64,000 nt of DNA from Anisodus tanguticus (lineage: Eukaryota; Streptophyta; Magnoliopsida; Solanales; Solanaceae). A model generated the notes under the pieces. It searched no databases and was not told the origin of the DNA. It saw only the letters and a list, made by a program, of their open reading frames with translations. The DNA lies in NCBI GenBank assembly GCA_034509755.1, contig CM067559.1, positions 34,338,032-34,402,031 on the forward strand, given 5' to 3'. Positions 11,201 to 22,098 of this stretch are shown piece by piece (position 1 is the first letter of the stretch; each line of letters opens with the position of its first letter). A program made the position numbers and the translations under genes.

Positions 11201-14200
11201 ATTTGTCTCAAGAAAACAGAGGCATCACCCGTCACCTTTTCGCTGCTTGCCGCCAATTTCACCTGCTCTCCCTTCTTCTCCCCTTTCCCAGCCTATTTGG
11301 GTCTCACATGTTCATTGGCGGTGATGGTGACATCTGAAAACCAGTCATCCAATTCTATTACTAAATTGCTAGGAATAAAATTATGACTTTTATTAATACA
11401 GATCTGGCCCAGAAGAAGCGTTTCGTATCTTTGTCAATGGCTACGAAGCCTCCACAGAGTTCATCGAAATCGAAGAAATCTCTCGGCAATGTCTCGCCAG
11501 CCTACATTGATACCAACTTCCAGGATGATAACAGATGATCTATTGTCCCCCAGCCAAGCTTCAATTCTTACAAATCTGCCATAGTCGTTGAAGTTCTAAT
11601 ACTATGTAGTTGTACGCTTGTATTTTCTGACCCGATCTCCTATACAAATTCCTTGTATCCAGCGAAACTTGTTTTGAGTGCATCACATACCCATCTGAGA
11701 TTATTTTCATCTATTTTGAGTCTACGTGTGAAGCGTCTGTCACGTTGAATAAGCACGTACCATCTATCATAATCTTCATTAATATCAATGAATTTAAATG
11801 ATTTCTCATCAGACAGTGTAATTTGTCAGCCATCACTGGACAAATAAAATAAGGTCACCAGAGAAAAAGCCATAAAAAGCTAACTGGAAATCGGAAGAGA
11901 AAAGCAGGATATCGAATAAAGACACTAGAGAGAAGTCAGACTTCTATTGGCCAACAGAAAGGACTAAAGTGGCCACTTTTTTGGTACTATACTAACTTCA
12001 GTTACTGTTATGGGGGCTCTTGAATTGACCACTACTTGATATCACCCTCACGCCATCACTTGGTTGAGAAAATATCTTCCTCTGTAAATCACTAAATCCT
12101 CAACATAATATCTTTTACATGATCCACAGAACTCAAGTGGAACCCAACAATGAACATTGAATTTTCCACTCTCTTTAAATTAACCCCCCTTCAAGAATAA
12201 CAGATTTCCTATTGTTTTATGTATGTCTTATGTTGCAGAACTAGTTTTTGTTTTAATAATAATGCATTTATTGAATAACTTGTCCTGTTTCATATATTAA
12301 CTGGTTAATGCTTTTCCTATTGTCTTATGTGTGTAATGTCTTGTTACTACGAAACGGCTGTATTCATACTATAACTGGGTTATGCTTTAAAAGCTGGTGT
12401 ATGACTCATGTTGGATAACATTATAAATGTTATAAACTGTTACAAAATGCTATCAATGTTATGCATTTATATTACTTCCCACAACTACATTCTAAGTAAA
12501 AATGATCTTTACTGTCTTCTTTTTGCAGAGCCCATGTGAACATGCCTTCTGTTTAGATTGTGCCAGGAGTGATTCTCTCTGCTACCTGTAAGCTGCTTTA
12601 GGATACAAAGTTTTAAAACTATATATCTCATATTATTTTGGACATCTCGCATATAAAGCTGGCAAGTCTAAAGAGGATTGCAAACAATGTAGTGATTTAT
12701 AGGGGATACTGCTGCTTGTAGCTGCATGTTGTACTATAAGGTGTATGTTTTAGCTCTTGGCTTTTCTACCTAAACCTTAATTTCACATTTCAAATTTTGT
12801 CAAGTCATGTTTCAGTATCGTGTCTTTGTTGTTAAACCTGAATTTTCCTGTTTTCATCAAGTAGACTGGGCCATTGGCATCTTAGTTTTTCTGTCTAATA
12901 CAATATCAACTTAGGCTTTGTTGAAATACCATTTTATTAGTTCTCTTCCAAATTAGAGAGATATTGCTCCTATTAAGTGCTTCATCAGTCCATGTTATGG
13001 CAGATGGTTGATTTTATTTTTGACTCTGACTGGGCCTACCTTTCTCAATGAAGTAGATTACTGAGAAAAATTCGAAATCTCACCAAAGAGTATTTGAGAT
13101 TGTCATGATAAACATCACCTAGAGAATTTTCACGCATCCTTATTCAACTGTTATTGCTACTTAATTTTTTGTGAGGAAACTAGGTTGGTTAGTTTGGCCT
13201 GCACTACCTGTTCCATACTTGTTTCAGTGATCTAATGAGTACGAAATCTGAACTACATTTTTTTTCCAGCTGTGATGAGCGCATTCAGAAGATTCAAACG
13301 ATTAAATTGATGGAAGGGATCTTCATTTGTGCAGCTCCACATTGTCTCAAGTCCTTTCTGAAGAAGTCTGAATTCGAATCTCATATTCATGAGAACCACA
13401 GTGATCTCCTTAATCAAACTGCAGAAAAAGATGGAAATGCTTCGGAATCTGCTAGTGCTAGAAAACCTGCAGCATCTGAATCTACAGTGCAAGCGCTACC
13501 TAGGCCCTTATTTTCTCCTAGTTCAGGTTCCCAAGTACATGATCGTGAAGACAAAGCTCATCATTCTCAAACTAGAGACCAACAGCTTCCTAGGCCTGTT
13601 ATGCAACCAAAGCCACCTTTCACTGGGTCAATCCAAAATCATCCACTAGAACAACAGTCTGATAGTAATCCCCCTCCAGGCTTTGAAAGGCCTGGCATGC
13701 AGAACCGGTTACCTCAGCAAGGTTTTGACACACACGGTCTCTTTCCAGACAAGCAACAAGGGATTATGATGGGGGGTTCCCCTTTTCCTGAATATCATAT
13801 GCACATGCCCCAACCTCATGGCTTTGTGGTGCCAATGAGTCCAAATCCAGGTTTGGCTCCTCAATTTGGTTATCCTCAGTTTGCACCTGATGGAGCCCAA
13901 CCATTTTATACTGCTGCTTCAACTCCTGAAATGGGAGGATCAGAACAAGGGTCTTTACTAGGTTTTCCACCTGGTGCTGCAGGAAATATGAATTTTGCAG
14001 AAAATTACCCTCGGCCATCATGGAATATGGGGCAGCCCGTTGGGCAATTTGAGCTGACTGCAGTTCAACCTCCTCCGGATGGTTTTGTTAATGCTGGTGA
14101 TCCTCAAGGAAGAGCAGTATTTTTCCAAGGAGACTATGGAAGGAACACTGGTGTAATGCCCTCGAACCTGCCACCTCCACCTTCAGCCAACAGAGGAATG

Positions 14201-14398
14201 GAAGGTGGACATAGTAGTAATTCAATGGACACCAGAGATAGCAAGGGTATATTGATGCCGCTGCAACCTATGTCCCTCCCACCACCACCACCTTTACCTC
14301 ATCACATGTCACAACACCAGAGAGGGGGCAGGCACTACTCTGGTGATACAAGTCATGATGGACAGGGCTACGGTTGGCAACATGAAAAGCGTGAATAG
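8209..14398 (+). CDS. HAKAI: HAKAI-type RING E3 ubiquitin ligase (m6A writer complex subunit)
   Basis: Coding exons are 8209-8460, 12529-12587 and 13270-14398; all splice sites are GT-AG and together they give 1440 bp, 479 residues. The start is the first ATG after the leader acceptor and gives the family N-terminus MLQIRL. A C3HC4 RING is formed by C71, C74, C87, H89, C92, C95, C102 and C105, spread over all three exons; the 59-bp middle exon carries S85-Y103. A second zinc-binding block follows (C124, C129, H142, H144/H147), as in the Hakai Tyr-phosphate-binding fold. The remaining ~330 residues are Pro/Gln/Gly-rich and probably disordered, with PPPPP stretches near the end. In Arabidopsis HAKAI works in the nucleus with MTA, MTB, FIP37 and VIR in mRNA m6A methylation. 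Family identity is strong; a role here is inferred. The first coding intron holds an antisense LINE. Confidence 0.95.
8545..11950 (-). mobile_element. Internally deleted LINE retrotransposon in HAKAI intron 1
   Basis: Minus-strand reading, 5' to 3': an ORF1-type protein (SDEKSFKFIDI...WYVLIQRDRRFTRRLK near 11810-11700, then SSVIILEVGINVGWRDIAER near 11540-11470); a second ORF1 block with GVNFAGFEHEILD and MEQRR (10700-10580); an apurinic-like endonuclease start LKILYWNVLGLKEWSKRD (10430-10370) with frameshifts, then a VYGPH-type block. The reverse transcriptase is missing: sequence passes directly to the C-terminal region (NHIKFWEDPWLH at about 9790; WPWKLI...TKLPPRLKCF at 9500-9420; the zf-RVT-like WCLWLKRNKRCFDG at 8760-8710). 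The element is antisense to HAKAI. No poly(A) tail or target duplication was recognised, so both ends are approximate. Not functional. Confidence 0.8.
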
Positions 14399-15122
14399 TT
14401 TCGGAAGCAACCAGGACTAGTTATGTTCTTATTATTCCTTTATCTCTTCTTTTTGTAAGAACAGTGCCCATTTTGTGTTGCCTACAGTGTATGTTATTTT
14501 CTGAACTTATCAACGTTATTTTGCTAAAGCTGAAATGCTGATTTCCCTGATATTTACCCAGCTTGTTGTTCATACGGTTTAAATTTCCGTAGCATGGATC
14601 TCATTTTGCTTGAGAAGTTACTCGAGATTCTGCAGCTTCTAGATTGAGGCCAGCAATTACATAATTGAACCATTTTTCCTGATGCATCCAGGCATTGCCA
14701 ATAATACAATAATAATATGCAAGCAGCATTTCACAGTAATTACTGAATAAATTATTAGTTCAATTATACATATCTAATAAGCAAATCAGGTTGCTTACGA
14801 CTTGGTTAAGACCTAACAATAGTTTGCTTTTCAAGAGAAGGATGTACATAATCAATCAATCTACTATACTTCAATCCCAAATTAGTCTTCCGTATCCATT
14901 TAAGAGGAAAAATGGACGTAAGCAATATATGTGCAAATTACAATCTCATATCTCAGTGCACCCTCGGAGCACTTGCAGCCCATTCACTTCCGGTGAGAAA
15001 GAGACAAGGGCAAAGACACTATTAAAACCACAAACCCGAAAACAACCTTATCCCATCCCTATTAAAAAGGGAAAAAGAACAAAATAAGTTGAAAAGAAAT
15101 TTAAGAAAGGAGAGAAAATGGT
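14399..15122. other. 3' regions between convergent HAKAI and RTNLB genes
   Basis: About 720 bp separate the two stop codons of these tail-to-tail genes. Possible poly(A) signals for HAKAI are AT-rich runs near 14430-14460 and aataatatgc near 14710. The minus-strand gene would end somewhere above 14700. No further gene or repeat is recognised. Confidence 0.4.
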
Positions 15123-18100
15123 TTAGCTTAATCTCTTCTTTTCCAAACTTAATCTTTGAACCTTGCTAACACACACTGCATCAAATTTCTGACGCAATTG
15201 CCACGATTTCCTGTATGCCATTAACACAAATGCATCAATTTGGTCTTCATACTTCTCATAGAGTGCAGGAACTGTAAGAACGATCACAAGGCCTGGAAAG
15301 AAAAGGAAGCCAAAAGTCAATTTCTGTCGACAAGAACTCTTTGTTTCCACTTTCCAGAATTAAGAACAATGGGAGTAACTTACTAGTGTAGCCCAATGTT
15401 ACGAAATCAGTCAAGCCACCAATGACAGCTACCAGCATCAGCCCCGCGGAGACCTTAACAAACATATTTGTGTCCTTACCAAGTGCAATATCCTCAGAAA
15501 CTGACAGTAACATGTTGATGTGACTGCAGATGAAACATGCTGCTTCATTTACCATTTCTTCAGAGAGATATAAATGTGGTAGAGGTGGAGCTGGTCTGTT
15601 GCAATTTTTTTTTGGACAAGGTTCAGTTACAAAAAACCAATGACTATAAATGGAGAAGGTGCATTATATACAAGTTGATAATAATACTATGAACTACCAT
15701 TATGGATCGCACTAACTTAAGATAACATAGTTTAACTATGACGGAATCTATAAAACATCATGCTTAGAAACCTCTAAGGTCGCGTGTTCGATCCTAGGTC
15801 ACGACATAATTATAATTTTGTTAAACAAATCAAAAGAAACCTCTCTATGCTACCAAGTTCGTGGTTGAGGATTAATCTCATTTTAATCGCCAAGTAGATG
15901 ACTTTCTTTGCAAGACATTCTCCCATTCCCATGCTTGTTTTTTGAGTTTTTTCTTTTCTTTTTAAAACCTTGGCTAGCTTGCACACACCTCGACTATTTC
16001 CACGGATACCTGCTACCTCCCACTAGTATAGGTATCGGATAACTCTGTTCACCAAGGCTTGGACAGATGAAAAGAAATCACCTAGTGTTTTGCTTTTGTG
16101 TGTTTTATTTGCTTGTTCTTCAAACTTTCCATCAGAGATCAGTAATAGAAGTCCTTGTCCAAGCAACACTACCAACATTATAGTTTGGAAAATATTGAAC
16201 TATCAGTTGCTTTTTCCTCGGAAAGCAGTCACTAATGCTTGCATTAGGGTAGGTCTACATCACACCCTGGGGGTGCAGCCCTTCACCGGACCCAGCTAAC
16301 GAGGGATACTTTGTGCACCGGGCTACCCTTTTTAATGTTGTTCTACTATACAGTATTAAGGAATTATATGTTTCTTCGCACACCATTGGCCTTGAAACTG
16401 TTGGAAACTAGAATCGCCACAGATGTAGCATGTTTGGGAATGATTTTACTGCTTAACACAGGTTACTTGTAAAAAGGGGACTTATAATAGGCTATATGTA
16501 TGAGAATGACTTGGAGTGTAAATCATTCCTTGCACTACCCAGTGGCCTTTGAGAGTGGGCTATGCTTCCATGTCCTTTGGAGTAAAAGAGATGATGCCCG
16601 ATGTCCATGAGACAAACTATTATGTTGTTAGAAGAGGTGAAACATGCAGAAAAACACAAGTAGGTCCGGTGTCCGGACATCCTTCACTGTGTATTACTTG
16701 GGTCATCTGAAAAAGAAGAGAAATATGAAAAGCTCTGATGGCAGGAAAACCCCTCTTAATTGTTTTAAATATTTGTGTTTACAGATTTTATCATTTTGGT
16801 GTTATTATAAGCAAGTACAGGATATATATGTTTTGACGGATTTTGTGTGATCTTCGCCCATCAAAGAGAGACCAAACATTGGGATGTAATACTTTAGCTT
16901 TTCCACCTCCTCCTCCCCCACCCCCCACCCCCCAAAAAAAAAAAAAACCCAATGCTGATTTAATGGAAAGTATAATACTTATCAAGAAAAGTTGGTTCTG
17001 AATAACCAAACATATAATGAGAAATGAAACAACAAGGATGGCCAATGGCAAATTACTAGAAGTGTTTATGCTAATTGACCGAAGCTTTGTTTCATTTAGC
17101 ATTTGGAAATAGCTTGCATCTTAGCCTCCAATACAACCTCCTCCCTCCACTACCCAGGGGAGCGCAAAAGATGAAAGTTTTTCTAACTTCCAGACAATGT
17201 AAAATCATTTTGGTATGCCACATGTCAATCACTTGCTTCCTTTGCTTATCCAAGTAATGAAGTATCTAAAAAGCATACGTGGATCACCATATGAATATCC
17301 AATGAATTCAATGGCAGAGCCAGAATTTTCACTAACGGGATTCAAAATATATAGAAGTAAACACATGAAGAATTTAAGGGGGTTCAACATCTACTACATA
17401 TATACCTACAATACAATTTTGACCTATAGTCTAATATTTTGATGTACGGGGTTCAGATTACAACACCCTAGCTCCGCCCCTGTGAATTCTGTTTCTGAAT
17501 AAATAACCTGTAAATATGGCGAGTACTTAACCCCTCTCATAGGGATTGGCATACTTTTAGAACTGCGTGAAACTCTAAGCCAAATCGCGGTAGTTTGAGG
17601 ACCCACATATTTTCGATTAAATTACTTATACCAATGTTAAGCATATGTTAACAAAGTAAACAAAGCTCATCGAAAATGTATATCATAACTGAAGATGTGA
17701 GATCATTAGACCACAGACAGCTAAATGAAGAAACCATATCATAAAAGCATTTGCAAAAGATTGTTGTTATTTACCTGTTAAGAATTGCAGCTGATTTAGC
17801 CCATAGAAACAAAATGGTGAACAGCAGAAAGAAAACACTTGAGACTAATGATAGAAGTGTATAGCCAGATCTCTCAAAGACCACCCAAGCAAACAATGTT
17901 ACTACAAGAATTCCCACTGTCACATCTTTTCTCCTCCATAGAACAACATCAGCAACTGTTTCAAACAAACAACTGGATCAAACACAAACAAATGACCACG
18001 AAAGTCCTTTAACACGAACAAATTTTTATCACAAACAGTTAGTTAACTAATATCAACAAAAACATCATCAATCCATAACAAGAACTCATTTTGCATTTGG

Positions 18101-18683
18101 GATAAATATGTAAATCAGATTCCAGATAAACCAAATTATGAACCTAAATCACACCAAACTACAAACCAAACACAAAATATGACCAAGAAAGTCCTTTATA
18201 ATCACAACAACAAATTTTAGCACAAATAGGTACTCCATCCATCCTAATTTAAGTGTCTTAATTTCCTTTTTGGTCTGTCCCAAAAAGAGTGTCTCTTTCT
18301 ATATTCAATAAGTTGATAATTCAAGTATCCTACGTGTCAAATTTATAACCACAAGATTCAAAGTTCTTTTGCTACTTTACACATTTTTAATTTAAAACCA
18401 AAAGATTCAAAAAGACACCCTTTATTTCTTAAATTTCGTGTCAAATCAAACCGACACACTTAAATTGGGACGGAGGAAGTAGTTGACATATCTATAAAAA
18501 ATTCATTAATCAATATCATGAACTGATTTGCATTTGTGAAAAAACAAATTATGAACCTAAATTCTTCATCAAACAAGCATTTACATAATCAAGCAATTTG
18601 AATTTGGTGGACATACCAAAACCTCCTCCAAGGATCTGATGAAGACTTCTTTGCCTGTTAAAAAACTTATCTGATGAACCCAT
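15123..18683 (-). CDS. Reticulon-like protein B (RTNLB), ER membrane-shaping
   Basis: Minus-strand exons are 18683-18617, 17955-17775, 15595-15384 and 15292-15123; all junctions are GT-AG and in phase, 630 bp, 209 residues. The protein opens with MGSSDKFFNRQRSLHQILGG and a reticulon homology domain follows: VADVVLWRR (23-31), a first long hydrophobic hairpin at about 34-75, a hydrophilic loop with the family motifs NRPAPPLP (82-89) and SEDIALGKD (116-124), and a second hairpin at about 127-164 containing GGLTDFVTLGYT. The short cytosolic tail ends in EKKRLS. Reticulons insert as wedges into the ER membrane and make tubules. Length fits the short plant RTNLB class; which paralogue it is cannot be settled here. 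The second intron (15596-17774) is loaded with SINE and MITE copies. Confidence 0.95.
15970..16092 (-). repeat. Partial tRNA-derived SINE in RTNLB intron 2
   Basis: ggatacctgctacctcccac, then caccaaggcttggacagatg and gaaatcacctagtgttttgc match, in reverse orientation, the body of the SINE that is seen with its tRNA-like head at 52.9-53.4 kb. The tRNA-like head is missing here: the match stops after cctagtgttttgc. Confidence 0.6.
16228..16332 (+). repeat. TS-type Solanaceae SINE fragment
   Basis: The phrase agggtaggtctacatcac, then cagcccttcaccggaccc, and the ending gtgcaccgggctaccctttt followed by a short ttg-rich tail are those of the TS SINE family of Solanaceae, recognised from memory. 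The copy is in RTNLB intron 2, opposite to the gene. Confidence 0.65.
16905..16950. repeat. Low-complexity C-run followed by A-run
   Basis: cctcctcctccccca, ccccccacccccc and then 14 consecutive a residues. Simple sequence in RTNLB intron 2; no function is inferred. Confidence 0.8.
17309..17482. mobile_element. hAT-like MITE in RTNLB intron 2
   Basis: About 174 bp. The right end, read on the minus strand, is caggggcggagctagggtgt; the left end is the related caatggcagagccagaattt. tgaatt is present just outside both ends, in the form aatgaatt on the left and tgtgaatt on the right, a decayed 8-bp duplication. Internal phrases such as gggggttcaacatctactac are those of a common Solanaceae MITE. 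Confidence 0.65.
18233..18479. mobile_element. Stowaway-type MITE in RTNLB intron 1
   Basis: 247 bp. The left end ctccatccatcctaatttaa pairs with the right end ttaaattgggacggaggaag. TA flanks on both sides (18231-18232 and 18480-18481). A second inner pair (gacaccctttatttct against the tgtctctttct side) is weaker. Confidence 0.85.
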
Positions 18684-19161
18684 TTTTAAAAAATTAACAA
18701 AAACCAAGAAAAACCAAACTTCAAGAACTAAAATGAAAACAAAAAAGGCCACAACTTTGGTATGTTTAGTCAAAATTTGTGTATAATTCTTCACCAAGAA
18801 TCAATTTTTTCCTACTTAGTTTAATGGCAAATGGATGAATGTTGAGATATGCTATTCGTGGCACAAAGATTACAGCCTAAAAGCATGAAAACATACTCAT
18901 ATGACATTATTTTTCTGCACTATTTTTTCAACCCCAAAGAATAAAGAAAAGTTAGAAAGTGGGGGCTGGCCAGTTGCCTTTGGGAATTGATTTTGGTAAG
19001 TAAAAAGGAAAAGAAAATAGATTGCAGGGGTCCATTTGAGGAAGTGAAATGTGAAGACAGAGACATTCCCTCTTGCATCTCACAGCTAAGCATGTCGTGT
19101 GGGGCTGCTAATGTTTTTTTTTTTCAGTCTTTGTAATAAATTTTTCTAGTAAATTTTAGTC
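18684..19161 (-). promoter_or_regulatory. Upstream region of the RTNLB gene
   Basis: Sequence between the RTNLB start codon and the left end of the Mutator-like element. It should hold the promoter and 5' untranslated region. A T-run at about 19117-19127 and scattered CT-rich tracts are visible, but no single TATA box could be chosen with confidence. The Mutator-like element begins less than 500 bp from the start codon. Confidence 0.35.
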
Positions 19162-19421
19162 TTTCTAGTACGAGTTCGTAACTTAAATGATCTAAAAAGT
19201 GGGACTTTAAATTATTTTTTAAAAAAAGTGATATAAGTATCTTTTACTTAGAAAATTTATGCACAAAAGGAGTTAACTGTGACGATGCATTTAACTCATT
19301 TTGTGTAGAAATTTACTGCGCAATAGGGATTTTTATAAACCCTAGTAGACTTCGTCATTTTCAAGTTACTCTTCACCTTTTTCATTTTCACTCTTTTACC
19401 ATATTTTACCTTCCGAAAATC

Positions 19422-20076
19422 ATGTCTCAAGGCTCTCCAAAACGTCAAACTTTGCTATAAACCCGATGTTTGTGGTTGCGGTTATTATTGTAAGCTCAGA
19501 ACTTCAAGGACCCAAGATAATCCGGGGCGTCATTTTTAGCGTTGTAAAGTGCCCGATGTAAGTGTTTTTACCAGTTTTTAGGGTTTAGAGTTTTTTCACA
19601 TTATCTATTTATTTTACTTTCAAAAACTAATTTTCTTGTAATGTTTATAGGATATGAATGGTAGCAAATATTTTTTATAGGAAGATGAAATTCCCGTGGA
19701 TAAAATGGTGGCGGCGAAGTTTAAAAAGCCTCATGTTGATAGAGATACCGCGACTTCATGTATCACTAGAGATACCGTGAAGTTTGACTTGCAGTTTAAA
19801 CTTATAGAAGCTCAAGAAAAATTTGACCTTTTGGAGGTCTTGCTAATACAATTCGAAGAAAAACAAAGTTTTTTCAAGGATAACCTTAGAGACACTCAAC
19901 ACGAGAAAAATATTTTGAAAGATAAATTGAAATTTTGGAAGATGATTTGTATCATCTTGTTGTTGTTTATTATTTCTATGTATTTTTTTTTATTAATTTT
20001 GTTATTTCTATGTATTTTGTTTATTATTTTTATGTATTTTCGGTTAAATTTATTATTTTTATGTATTTTCGGTTAA
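19422..20076 (+). pseudogene. GRF zinc-finger protein with coiled coil, MULE-carried, broken
   Basis: A first exon from the ATG at 19422 leads, after a one-base frameshift near 19459, into a GRF-type zinc finger: CGCGYYCKLRTSRTQDNPGR then HF-stop-RC, where the family has a Tyr before the last Cys-containing block; the TAG is at about 19538. A likely intron runs from a gtaagtg after the CPD-like end (about 19559) to the acceptor before 19681. The second exon gives a charged, heptad-like stretch (FDLQFKLIEAQEKFDLLEVL, about 19780-19930) and then a hydrophobic tail encoded by an AT-rich low-complexity repeat. Plant GRF proteins with coiled coil and C-terminal hydrophobic segment are often transposon-associated. 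Function unknown. Confidence 0.65.
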
Positions 20077-20359
20077 ATTTATTATTTTTATGTATTTTAT
20101 TTTTACTAGTTGCACGTTTTCATGTATTATGTATTTTCTATGTATTTTTTAAAATGTATTACGTTATCGACACCTTTTATGTACTGATTTATTTGTGTTT
20201 CTATTACAAATTGTGAATTGTTGAACTTTTTATGTATTATTAACTCTAAGACGCTTATATAAATAAATAACATACTATAACAATCAAAGCTAAATTAAAC
20301 ATACTAATTTTATTCAAATTGATGACTTCATCATAAATTAAAAATACAAATAAAATCAT

Positions 20360-20400
20360 GAGTCCGGAACTTAAATGACCCAAAAACTAAGCAAGTGAAC
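20360..20400 (+). repeat. Internal copy of the MULE terminal motif
   Basis: gagtccggaacttaaatgac at 20360 matches the element's right terminus (minus strand, gagtccggaatttaaatgac) in 19 of 20 positions, better than the left terminus does. It lies in the same orientation as the left end, which suggests an old left boundary here. Confidence 0.6.
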
Positions 20401-20411
20401 CATAATAACCC

Positions 20412-20917
20412 CTAATCATCATCAAAATAGAAGTCCTCAATATCGTCATCAGAACAATATTTTGGGTTTCTTAAGACATATCTTCTTTCTGTAGATGTTA
20501 GTTCTCTACCCGTTGATGATGTTTGTTCTTCGTCCAACTTTAGCATGTAAAATCTACAACGTCTTGCTAGCATTCTGTTGTTTTCTTTTCTAATCCTCAG
20601 TACGTCAACCTCGCAAGAATGTTGATCAGTTCGAGCCATGGTCATTGAGAACCTTGTTGGGATTTTTCAAGTCACGAACAAGACGTTCTGATTCGGCATG
20701 TCAATATTCATTTTCGGTGTAACCCGCAATAATATTCTCGTGGATCTAAATATTTCACATTACAAAAATCATCATTACTCTCCATAAGAAGTTGAGGTTT
20801 CAAATCATCTATCTTGAATTCATTATTATCAAGATAACTCGAATCACCGGAATAGCTGCTATGATTTGAGCTATTATCACCACTTCTATTCGGATAATTG
20901 AAAGGAATACCGATCAA
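20412..20917 (-). pseudogene. MULE accessory frame 1, unknown function
   Basis: Minus-strand reading from 20917 starts MIGIPFNYPNRSGDNSSNHS, is Ser/Asn/Asp-rich, and stops at 20708. It seems to continue in another frame (SERLVRDLKNPNKVLNDHG, about 20685-20640) and then in the open stretch 20645-20412, which holds the block RKENNRM and an acidic end. Its middle resembles accessory frame 2 (21332-21060). I recognise no known domain. It is probably one small gene broken by frameshifts. Confidence 0.45.
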
Positions 20918-21059
20918 TCTACATTTTTACTACTCGACATTGAATATATAGTTTAATAACAAATGAAAAGCTACATATATAGTCACAAACCCCAAGTACC
21001 CTTGGGGTAGTCATTATGACTCTACCTACCTACTTTATTTTAAAAACATATTAATAGGA

Positions 21060-21332
21060 TCATGGGGAATCATCTTCATCGGACATCTCACAGTCTGAAT
21101 CCCACTTGAATTTGAATCTGACGTAATCATGTTGACCATATTCTTCCCTGAGGCAACGTATTTTCATTCGATTGTTCTCTTCGCGAAAACGGTTAAGAGC
21201 ACAATTGAACTCTTGTGGTGTACCATGAGGCATTGACGTAACACGATTTTTTAGACGTTTGAGTCCGAGTGCCCTCAAGTTTTGTTCTAGCATTTCAGCC
21301 TCCTTAACACGCCAATTCCACTCAGTTGTCAT
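21060..21332 (-). CDS. MULE accessory frame 2, unknown function, 90 residues
   Basis: An uninterrupted minus-strand frame of 90 residues, charged and probably helical, with KEAEMLEQNLRALGLKRLKN near the start, REENNRMKIRC at about residues 50-60 and an acidic end. It shares the R-x-ENNRM block and the preceding E-x-E-x-L pattern with accessory frame 1, so the two look like diverged duplicates. No known domain is recognised. It lies between frame 1 and the tandem repeat inside the Mutator-like element. It could be an exon of a longer gene. Confidence 0.4.
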   Translation of the reverse strand: MTTEWNWRVKEAEMLEQNLRALGLKRLKNRVTSMPHGTPQEFNCALNRFREENNRMKIRCLREEYGQHDYVRFKFKWDSDCEMSDEDDSP

Positions 21333-21537
21333 TGTATTATTGATTTTATCTGTGGTTCGGGTTATTTGAATATTTCATATCATCATCTAGTTCCCATGTC
21401 CTACTTATTGCTTCGAATATGTCTACTGGGGTAAAACATGTAATAGAATCAATATCAGAAAATTAGTTCCAAATTGACATAATAACTCGTTTTAATGTGA
21501 ATGATAGTTGTTCGTTATTCATGTTATATACTACTTC

Positions 21538-22010
21538 TTGATTTGACAACACTATATTCGCTTTTGACCGCTTTATATGATACACTTATATTGTGCAACT
21601 TTTACATGCGCAAAATATGATGTTTCGGAATGACATCCTTGATTTGACAACACTATGTTCACTTTTAACCGTTTTATATGACACATTTATATTGCGCAAC
21701 TTTACATGCGCAAAATATGATGTTTCGGAATGACATTTTTTATTTGACAATACTATGCTCACTTTTGACGGCTTTATATGACACACTTATAATGCGCAAC
21801 TTTTACATGAGCAAAATATTGACTTGACAACACTATGCTCGATTTTGACCGCTTTATATGACACGCTTATATTGCGCAACTTTTATATGCGCAAAATATG
21901 ATGTTTCGGAATGACATCCTTGATTTGACAACACTATGCTCGTTTTTTACCGCTTTATATGACACATTTACATCGCGCAATTTTTACATACGCAAAATAT
22001 GACACTTATA
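21538..22010. repeat. Tandem repeat, about five units of ~100 bp
   Basis: Units start near 21538, 21642, 21743, 21821 and 21921 with tgatttgacaacactatg or a close variant, followed by gaccgctttatatgacac, gcgcaacttttacatgcgca and gatgtttcggaatgacat. The third unit lacks the last block. The shared phrase gcgcaac...gcgcaaaat is itself a small inverted repeat. Confidence 0.9.
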
Positions 22011-22098
22011 TAACGAAACTTTTATATAACTCATTCGGTTAAAAAACCTCACATTTTAAAAATGTCTAGAAAACTTACATTCAATAGTTGGTTCAAAA

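Noticed and set aside
11091..11324. A separate plus-strand gene in HAKAI intron 1
   Set aside because: It is antisense to the LINE ORF1 region and has no plant-protein character beyond Ser/Pro richness.
13253..14021. Minus-strand genes under HAKAI exon 3
   Set aside because: They are shadow frames opposite a well-supported coding exon.
19935..20216. Membrane protein encoded in the MULE
   Set aside because: The hydrophobic frame comes from low-complexity tatgtatttt repeats; several frames are open there for the same reason.
21538..22010. CRISPR-like array
   Set aside because: Units are contiguous ~100-bp tandem repeats without regular spacers, and the context is a plant nuclear transposon.
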